Assembly: GCA_022496805.1 (NCBI GenBank)
Contig: CM040087.1
Span: forward strand, 33,318,253-33,382,252
From: Pohlia nutans
Lineage: Eukaryota > Streptophyta > Bryopsida > Bryales > Mniaceae
Length of the DNA: 64,000 nt
Direction: 5' to 3'
Of the stretch, positions 56,802 through 64,000 are shown piece after piece. The translations under genes were made by a program, and so were the position numbers. How positions within the stretch are numbered: position 1 is the stretch's first letter; every line of letters starts with the position of its first letter. Below the pieces are notes generated by a model, which worked only from the letters and a program-made list of their open reading frames with translations, was not told where the DNA came from and made no database searches.

Positions 56802-57024
56802 CCCTTAAAGGTCCAGATTGGCCATTCCGGCCAGTATTATATGACCGTATTTCATTGTATTTGGAATGGTTCTACACCTCCTATGAGTTTCATATCAAAA
56901 GTGAAGTTAAAATTCATGTCAAAAAGGTTTTAAAAGCTATTGGGATCTCAATTTGGAACTTTCTACTTACAACAAATGTTAAATATACCGCAACGTATCT
57001 ACTATGCCCTAAATCCTTTAAGGG
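56802..57024. mobile_element. TTAA element, family L
   Basis: 223 bp between TTAA at 56798-56801 and 57025-57028. Ends CCCTTAAAGGTCC and AATCCTTTAAGGG. The palindrome GGCCATTCCGGCC lies 18 nt inside the left end. A neighbouring tandem unit at about 56710 shows the unoccupied site AACTTAATTACC. Confidence 0.8.
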
Positions 57025-57243
57025 TTAATTACCACATGAGTAACTTAATTCCAACATGGGTGAGTGTCGGTTCTGCACGCTTCGCTCCAGGCTCAGAATA
57101 CTCACTGCATGCAAGCGCATAAATCAATCAAATAATCATTGCAGGTCGACACGATTCATGGCAGCATAACGTAATTACAGGCCTAGCTAGCTAATCAAAT
57201 CAGATTGTAGTTTTGAGAAATCCATTGAACGAAGCCACTTGAT

Positions 57244-57348
57244 TCACTAGAAGAAATATGGTACTCTCTATATAGGACTGCAAGCATACTACTCACATTG
57301 AATCGTATTAATACTTGTAGTCCTAGAATCTCACATTTCTTCTAGTGA
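57244..57348. repeat. Imperfect 105-nt hairpin
   Basis: TCACTAGAAGAAATATGGTA at the left pairs with the complement of CATTTCTTCTAGTGA at the right, continuing through AGGACTGCAAG against CTTGTAGTCCT. The stem is about 40 bp with a bulge and a 20-nt loop. It could be a tiny MITE or a miRNA-like precursor; sequence alone does not decide. Confidence 0.5.
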
Positions 57349-57691
57349 TTAGACTCACCATATATAGTTCTACAAAGGGAATTCCAGTGCAAGAATCATG
57401 TTATAATGGATCTTTTCCGCCATCAGTGAGTCATCATCCATTAAACAGTCATTCGTAACCTAGCTCATAGTAGAATTAACCAGTTTCTCTTGAATATGTC
57501 TTGCTATTCATAGTAAAATTAGAAAAAAATTGTCAATTCCTCTCAGATATTACTTATTAGCATGAGGCTTAAATGATCAAGTGGCCATTTTAGAAAATCA
57601 ACCAGATCATTTTACAAATTAAAACTGCGTGTATTTCCTGAGCATTGCATTAGACAATCACTCGTCATATTATTACACTATATTCAAGCTA

Positions 57692-58688
57692 CTCCCTCTG
57701 TTCCATAATAGATGATGCATCTAAAAATAAAATTGTCCCAAATTACTTGATGCAAATCAATTATTCAATTTGAAGTTGTTGTTTGATACATTCTAAAAGG
57801 CAAAACACAAGAAAAGTGCCGGACAAGTGCATAGGATGTGTTTTTTTGTCTTGGAAGCTTGTCTTTATTCATGTGTGGATCACGAACAACACATGAACTA
57901 ATTAAAATCCCTGTTAACTCCCAAGGGACCGAAAGACCGTTTTATAGTCATTGTCCTTTTTTTACGAACTGCCTAAGGTGGAAAAAGTATTATACGGAAT
58001 TTTTAAAAAATTAAAAAATTAAAAAAACATATAGGAAATCAAATCTACTTTCCAATTCAATATGAATCATGTCAATCCAAGTTAAACTCCATTAAGGAGA
58101 ATTTTTCAAAGACAAAGTTCTCAATTTTATTCTTATGTTGAAAATTTTACTATTTGGGGACACTAACGAAGCTCTCTACTTTGAAATTTATTCTAATGTT
58201 AGAATCAAATGTTTACTTTTAACCAATCATACCAAATATCAAATTCTAAAAATAAAATTTCAAATTGTAGTGAATATTCAAAGGTAAGTGCTTCTAAATT
58301 CATAAAATTGAGTATTTAAAACATGTTTTGAAAGTTTGATTGTAGGGATGGTTACTAAGCATTGTGCTTCTCATTTTCCCTTTTGGACCAATCGAGGGAC
58401 CAATCTTCATTGAAGTTGCAAAGTTACATTTTATAACACATTTAGCTTTTGTCCTTACCCTCTCAGTCATACAAGGATTAATGTATGTTCGTTGCATCAG
58501 AGAACACACTGCAACGTATATCACCATGCTGCCACATGCCACACATACTATGTGCAATATAACACTGCTTTAATAGTCAGACAACTACTCAAAAATGAAA
58601 ACTTATTGTATTTAGAGATTTGATGTAATCATCCTAGTTTGTTTAATTTTTCATTTTTACAAAAGCATCATCTATCAGACGGAGGGAG
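57692..58688. mobile_element. Stowaway-like element with a nested TTAA element
   Basis: Left end CTCCCTCTGTTCCATAATAG, right end (read inward) CTCCCTCCGTCTGATAGATG, both flanked by TA (57690-57691, 58689-58690). Removing the nested 560-bp family D element leaves a unit of about 433 bp. No transposase frame. Confidence 0.75.
57918..58477. mobile_element. TTAA element, family D copy 2 (nested)
   Basis: TTAA at 57914-57917 and 58478-58481. The interior matches 25579-26121 (TCAATCCAAGTTAAACTCCA, GGAGAATTTTTCAAAG). The termini are diverged: CTCCCAAGGGACCG at left and a poor right end. Confidence 0.65.
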
Positions 58689-58909
58689 TATTAATTAATG
58701 CAGACTGCTTGCAACTGATCCGAGGGAAAAAAAAAACTCTCTAAGTTTTTTCAGGAGAAACTTGATAATTATAAGATTTCCTACATTATTGAGATTGAGA
58801 AACTTACTTTTTTATCATTCAAGGATCAACATGGACAAGTAGTGAGTCTCAGATTCATGTCCAGAGCGTGGGAAACAAACTTTTCCACGAATGCAAATGA
58901 AGCATCTAA

Positions 58910-59423
58910 CAGCATCCTCAGTCGTCTCCCTCTCAACTCCCTCTAAACCAAAACCTATCTTTTGACTGACCTAAAATTAGAAACTGAAATTACCATCATT
59001 AGAATCACGTCAAAATAAAAGTGAGATATTTCTCAAGAAAAAAAAATTGTAAAAATTTAACGTACGTGAAATCCCCCATTGAAAACACCGCATTTTCAAA
59101 ATTTAAAGGGAGTGGTTAATTTTGCTTTAAAATGGAAAGATCCTCCCTCACTCCCTCTATATTTCTGAAATTTAGAGGGAGTGTGGGAGAATCATTCCAT
59201 TTTTAAGCAAGATTTGGTGCACTCCCTCTAAATTTTGAAAATGTGGTGTTTTCAATGGGGGATTTCACCTACATCAAATTTTTACAATTTTTTTTTCTTG
59301 AGAAATATCTCACTTTTATTTAGACGCGCTTCTAATGATGGTAATTTCAGTTTCTAATTTTAGATCAGTCAAAAGATAGGTTTCGGTTTACAGGGAGCTG
59401 AGAGGGAGACGACTGAGGATGTC
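58910..59423. mobile_element. 514-bp almost perfect fold-back element
   Basis: The left half from CATCCTCAGTCGTCTCCC is mirrored through the centre (about 59167) by the right half ending GGGAGACGACTGAGGATG. The pairing includes CAAAAGATAGGTTT and TGAGATATTTCTCAAGAAAA stretches. There is almost no loop and no ORF. It would extrude as a cruciform or be transcribed as a long hairpin. Confidence 0.8.
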
Positions 59424-59875
59424 CTAAGTGTCCAACCTGATGACCTCTTACACGGAGTTCCTTACATCTTATTTAACTCATTAATGCGTTTCTATTTCTA
59501 GCACGAGTTTGACAGTGAGCCCGTCAACATATTCATGCCCTTTTCAACTCCCTACTCGCAAATTACAGTAAAAAGATACAATTGTTGTATAACACTGTAA
59601 TACAATGTATTACAATGTCTCACACATATTTAGATCTAAATATGTAGTGAAGGCCAGTTGGACGCGGGGTGCACCCCGGTTTCATCCTTTGCCCCAATTT
59701 ACTTCACGCTGCAATAAAACCACAAAACAGTACATGGTAGTGATTCATTTTGAAACACTGTCATGCATGCCAATGTCACTTCAAGAATAAGGTTGAGTGA
59801 AGTCCCATAAAGTTTGTGACATTCACAATCATAGTGAGGGTATAATTATAGCGTTGTGGGTATGAAAGGAGAATT

Positions 59876-59914
59876 ACACCTTTATTGACCTTTTGGCTAA
59901 AATCAAGTGTAAAT
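59876..59914 (+). ncRNA. U2 snRNA 5'-end-like fragment (pseudogene)
   Basis: ACACCTTTATTGACCTTTTG followed by GCTAAAATCAAGTGTA resembles the conserved 5' end of U2 snRNA (AUACCUUUCUCGGCCUUUUG then GCUAAGAUCAAGUGUA). Similarity stops after about 37 nt: the following Sm site and stem-loops are not seen, and no plant USE element was found upstream. It is probably a truncated retro-copy. Confidence 0.5.
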
Positions 59915-60087
59915 ATAATTTGCAACCTTTGTATTCAAGGTTCACCTAATTTGCATTAGATTATGAAGTACAAACTTCTTCTTCAAGGTATTTTATTACT
60001 TGTGGCATATTACATGCAGTATGTTTCAATCTTTCAGCGCGTTGTGGTATTCTTAGTGATTATTAATAATTGGTTGTGAATGTGCAG

Positions 60088-61115
60088 AAAACATACCTAC
60101 TCATACGGATGTTTGTTCAATGAGAGCCACAAAGGCTACGGCATTGTGAAGTACAATCTCCAAAAAGAGCCTAAATTTGGCTTGGGCAAAACAGGAGTTG
60201 GAGGCAATGTTGAAGGATTGTTTGTTCATGGACCTGGGCGCTTTGGAGGGAAGCTATCTTTGTGCCTTGGTCAACAGAATCAGACATAGCAGAAGATGAT
60301 GGCTACTTGATCACCTTTGTGCATGACGAGATCAATGGGTAATTCATTAACTTCCTTTTTATACTCACAATACATCTCTAACATTTTTAGCACTTAATCA
60401 TCATTAAAAAACTATAAGAAAAACTCTTGACTAAGTCACTCAAATGACCTCAAAACTTCCATCTTTGCATCATTGTCACTGTAACTTTCTTTGCATCACT
60501 CTTCTAAGTTAGAAGAAGAGAAACTCCAACCCTATTTGAGGCCGGCGTGAATAGTGTCCGTTGGACCTATTCTTGGATGCATGCCCGGAGGTCATAACAC
60601 CAATGGTAGGACTATTAACCCCTCTCGGGGTGGACACTATGCTAATTCCTACCTAGCCACTAGTGCCTTCGAGATACTCTTCTAAGTTACAACTTATAAG
60701 GTATAACTTTCTTTGTAACTTATGAGTCTCATGTTTTTTGGATTTTGTAGTTTGCTTACTCTCTCTTATATAAGTCTCACTAATTCTTTATTAACTTGGC
60801 AGGACGTCGGTTGCTGTGATTATTGATGCCAAGACTATGGCAGCAGATCCGGTGGCCGTTGTGAGATTGCCAAATAGGGTGCCTTATGGATTTCATGCAA
60901 TATTTATGTCAGAGGTGAGAACAATTTAATTTTTTTTTCAAAATTATTTACTACAAGAATAGTCTTTGACTTTTGTTTGTTTGAAAGAATTAGTTGTGCA
61001 TTGTGTTTTTTACATGAATAGTTTTTGTTTTTTGTTTGTTTGATAGGAAGTATTGGTGGTGCATTGTGTTAAACGTTATGTGCAGGAGCAACTAGCAATG
61101 CAAAGTGGAGTTTGA
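60088..61115 (+). pseudogene. Carotenoid cleavage dioxygenase, 3'-terminal fragment with frameshift
   Basis: Family members cleave carotenoids or apocarotenoids with a four-His iron centre. Only the last three exons are present: 60088-60338, 60803-60914 and 61086-61115, with GT-AG introns. Readable segments are RKHTYSYGCLFNESHKGYG, GGNVEGLFVHGPGRFGG, then [33 protein letters not shown] and [12 protein letters not shown]. The last includes the fourth iron-ligand His. One base is missing in the G/A run at about 60247-60253 (FGG before EAIFVPW), which puts the frame into a TAG. No upstream exons are recognised in the preceding kilobases. The fragment is therefore a 5'-truncated pseudogene, unless the one-base deletion is an assembly error and a far-off 5' part exists. 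Confidence 0.85.
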
Positions 61116-61639
61116 GCTTGTTAGGGCAAAGGATCAAATTGGGGTGGTGAAATAGTTGTGTATATTTTGTAGAAGACACTTTGAGAATACTTGTTTTTTT
61201 TTATGAAAAACAAGTTGTGTTGTAAAATTGCCATATATATCTCACATTAACTTTCTGATATATAATTTAGGAAATATATTAGAAATGAAATAGTTGTTGC
61301 ATCTGATTTTGATTTCATGATTTCAAATTCTTGTGAAATGAATTGTCAAGTTTCAAAGTTTGAATGGTATGTGAGTGCAATTCTTACTTATGGCTTGTGG
61401 TCTTAGTGTATAGATACAAGGGTAAAATTGGCACTTTGTTTACGCTGGCTTGAGGATATTTTTCTTTTTCTTTTCTGAAAGAGTGCGATTTCTCTTCCTT
61501 GTGTTTAGTATGTATGATGATTGGTTTCTAATGAGGTTGTTTCAAGCCATATTCATCTTACACTCGTAGGACTTGTGAGTTGTAGTGAAATGTTGATCTA
61601 GATGTTTGTTGTTTGTACAATTTAGTTGTAGACACTTTG
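61116..61639. other. 3' flank of the dioxygenase fragment
   Basis: AT-rich, no further exon. Probably the former 3' UTR and flank. Confidence 0.4.
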
Positions 61640-61643
61640 TTAA

Positions 61644-62581
61644 CCCCTAAAGACCCAAGAAAGCCAATATGGCTTTTTGTTGTTTCGGGCAGCCTAGATG
61701 AAGGGTTTACATCTGGAATTTTAGGCTATAATTTGGCATGGGCGTGGTTATACATACAAGGTGTCTATGGTAAAAATTCCAAAGCCAAATTTGGATTTTA
61801 TAAATTTTTTATTGAAATTTTCGGTTTCAAGCCCAACTGGGGCAGAAAAAAACTTTTTATTTTATTCAATTTTTTCAAATTTTTTTTTGGAGACATGCTC
61901 TTCACCACATTCAGGCTCAGAATTTGAAGTGACCCATGTTGATTATAATCTTAGCTTTACTAGGGCAGCCTCCAAAATAAACAACAGCAAGCTCCAGGGT
62001 TTTTTGTAATTTCACATTTTTTTCTTTCAAAATTTGTCTAAATTTGAGATTTTGAAACTTTTCAAAAAACATTCCGCCTAAAATTTGAACACTCATAGAG
62101 GTACCTAATCACCGTTCATATTTTTCAAAATAAAATACAATTAACGTAATGCATGTTTTACCAAATCACCATTTCTATACCTTCTTCCGGAAAATAATTT
62201 GCATGAAGGTTTGAAATGCGTAATGAGTCTTTAAAATTTTGCATGAGCGTACTCAACTTGGTTATCTACATGGAAAAAAATGTCACCAAAATGTCTGGAT
62301 TAAAAATCTTCAAGTCCCCCTTTGCACCATGGAGACAATGCCTCCCAAGCAATGCCCAAAAAAACTTTTGCACAAACTTTGGATGTTATGATCTTGCAAT
62401 TGATAAACATCCAACGGTCAATTTTTGGATCAGTAACTATGTATAGGCTTAGGTACAAGATCATACGGTTGAAATTCTAAATGAAGTGATAAACTTTGGT
62501 TCACATTCCCGGGAGTACATAGAGATAGAAAATCGCAGTTTTGAGGTTTCAAGCTCCCAAAAACACAAGGAATTTTAGGGG
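61644..62581. mobile_element. TTAA element, family F
   Basis: TTAA at 61640-61643 and 62582-62585. The left end CCCCTAAAGACCCAAG is followed by the palindrome AAGCCAATATGGCTT; the right end is GGAATTTTAGGGG. The alternative right end GGGCCTTTAGGGG before TTAA at 63157-63160 matches the left end better, so the true element could extend to 63156. Confidence 0.6.
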
Positions 62582-62585
62582 TTAA

Positions 62586-63488
62586 GGAATCTTGTTTAGC
62601 TTCATGTGCTTGCAATTTTTTCTTGGTGTAGTTCACTCCTAAGGCCCAAGGGGGTAGTGGAGGCCTATACCACCTTAAAACAAAAGCCCTTCTTGAAATC
62701 AAAGTGTGAATATTTCTAGAACTTTTTTCTGAGGATTCTAGCCCTTGGGTTTTGTTTCAAAATTATTAAATTAGTCTACTGATCAAGTATACAAATTTTC
62801 AAAAATATGGAAGCTTAGGAATATTTTTCTTAGAGTCTTACAATTGGCTCAATTACAAAAAGAAAACAAGAATTTCACTTGATTCCAACCAATTAAATTC
62901 TTTCACAATAGACTTCAACCAATTAGCTCTTTGCCTATTTGCATCACCTATGGATTTTTCTTGCATGGGAAGGCCACTGATTGGTTCATACGAAAATGTA
63001 GTGAGCATTATTAGAGGTGTTCAACTTTGAAAAATTGCCGAAGGTGGGGTTTTTGTCTAAATCAAGAGACTTTTTTTTGCCTATGGAGAGACAATTTGAT
63101 GAACTACATATCTCCATGGGCAGCGACTATAAAATAATTGATTGGGCCTTTAGGGGTTAACGTGGATTTGGAAGTTAAGAAAATTAATGAACATGTTTTG
63201 TATAATACATGACAATCTATATGTTTAGACTGTAGAATTACCATAAGATTACAAAATTTGTATTATATTGACAAGTATTAGTATTTTCTATTTTATTACA
63301 ATATTGTGAAGAATTTGAAATTTGGTACTAATTCTTTGTGTTCAAAGACCTAGGCTTTTTGAATGTTTTTTTAGGATAAAACAAGGTACAAGTTAACAAT
63401 TCCAAATAGATCATGGTATGTATGTGAAGTATGTCAAGCTTCAAATTTTTTATTGAACTTTGAGAATGTATTGGTTCCTAAAGAACTT
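62586..63488. other. Repeat-like intergenic region
   Basis: Contains a TTAA-type terminus ending at 63156, but no matching start other than that of family F. The remainder is AT-rich and no gene is supported. Confidence 0.35.
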
Positions 63489-64000
63489 CTAGAATCTCAA
63501 GAGTTTGTGAGTTGATTTTTGATGCAATGTGTTTTTGTCTATATCATCGTCAATATTTTTGAATGTAGGCAATGATCCATATCTAGTTGAAGAGCCCATT
63601 TGGATTGGACGTGAATTAGGCAACTTCACAAGGTCATGTCCATAATCACAAATGACGTTGTTTTGTTTTAACCAATTTTTACCCAATGTGATATTATATA
63701 TTTGATTTGGTAGAACGTTAAGTTCTTCATATGATTCACTATCACCAATTTTTAATACCACGAAACAAGTGCGTTCTGGATACCTTTCAATGTGATTATT
63801 AGCTAATGTAACCACAAGTGTGTCTCTAGTCAACCAAGTATGAAGATTCAATTGTTGTACAAAAGATTCGGTGATTGCCGAAAAGGAAGATCCTGTATCT
63901 AGAAGAATATTTGTTTCTACACCATTTACAAAACCTCGAACAATAGCTACCAAAGATTCGTCCGAACTAGATGGATGAAGTTGGAGTAGGAAGATATAGT
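63489..64000 (-). CDS. LTR-retrotransposon aspartic protease fragment (partial at right edge)
   Basis: The frame is open from the right window edge to a stop at 63489. The protein reads SLVAIVRGFVNGVETNILLD then TGSSFSAI, with the catalytic DTGS of retroviral-type aspartic proteases. The later ITLGKNWLKQNNVICDYG matches the ILGxDwL-like flap-end region of plant Ty3/gypsy polyproteins. The preceding gag part lies right of the window. The frame stops about 50 codons after the protease fold, and no reverse transcriptase follows to the left, so the element is truncated or frame-broken here. It is not a host gene. Confidence 0.75.
   Translation of the reverse strand, partial: YIFLLQLHPSSSDESLVAIVRGFVNGVETNILLDTGSSFSAITESFVQQLNLHTWLTRDTLVVTLANNHIERYPERTCFVVLKIGDSESYEELNVLPNQIYNITLGKNWLKQNNVICDYGHDLVKLPNSRPIQMGSSTRYGSLPTFKNIDDDIDKNTLHQKSTHKLLRF

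Noticed and set aside
61613..62446. Short plus-strand frames rich in Phe and Lys
   Set aside because: They lie inside TTAA element F and reflect its AT-rich composition.

Overview
This window comes from the nuclear genome of a land plant. It holds intron-split homologues of plant organelle and peroxisome proteins: presequence protease PreP, plastid ribosomal protein PSRP-3/cS23, complex I subunit NDUFA13, an ACX2-type acyl-CoA oxidase and a CYP85-clan P450. Splice sites are ordinary GT-AG. Exons are fairly GC-rich and lie in very AT-rich, repeat-packed DNA. I lean towards a non-seed plant, but the sequence does not settle the lineage.

Layout: 1-4890 (-) 5' half of PreP, cut by the left edge; 5359-6180 (+) plastid-type rhodanese protein, sharing a 468-bp divergent promoter with PreP; 8254-10015 (+) PSRP-3; 13374-13988 (+) intronless Aha1_N protein; 18579-20617 (-) NDUFA13; 31749-36165 (+) ACX2 with ten coding exons; 40335-49294 (-) a six-exon P450 spread over 9 kb by transposon-filled introns; 60088-61115 (+) the frameshifted 3' end of a carotenoid cleavage dioxygenase gene; 63489-64000 (-) an LTR-retrotransposon aspartic protease fragment cut by the right edge. 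The genes are unrelated housekeeping or metabolic loci serving plastid, mitochondrion, peroxisome, cytosol and ER. They form no operon or evident cluster.

The most unusual content is between the genes. More than twenty non-autonomous elements start with CC(C/T) and end with GGG, and are flanked by TTAA on both sides, the signature of piggyBac-type transposition, which is not typical of plants. They fall into many families (called A to N here). Several carry a family-specific palindrome 12-18 nt inside one end. Nested copies and tandem repeats preserve empty sites that support TTAA as the target duplication. Alongside them are TA-flanked Stowaway/mariner-like elements, a 3-bp-TSD MITE, palindromic fold-back elements, and a 1.36-kb inverted repeat built from a B3-domain gene fragment that could make a long hairpin RNA.

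Exon limits were derived by hand from splice consensus, reading-frame phase and similarity to remembered plant homologues. No alignment or search was run.
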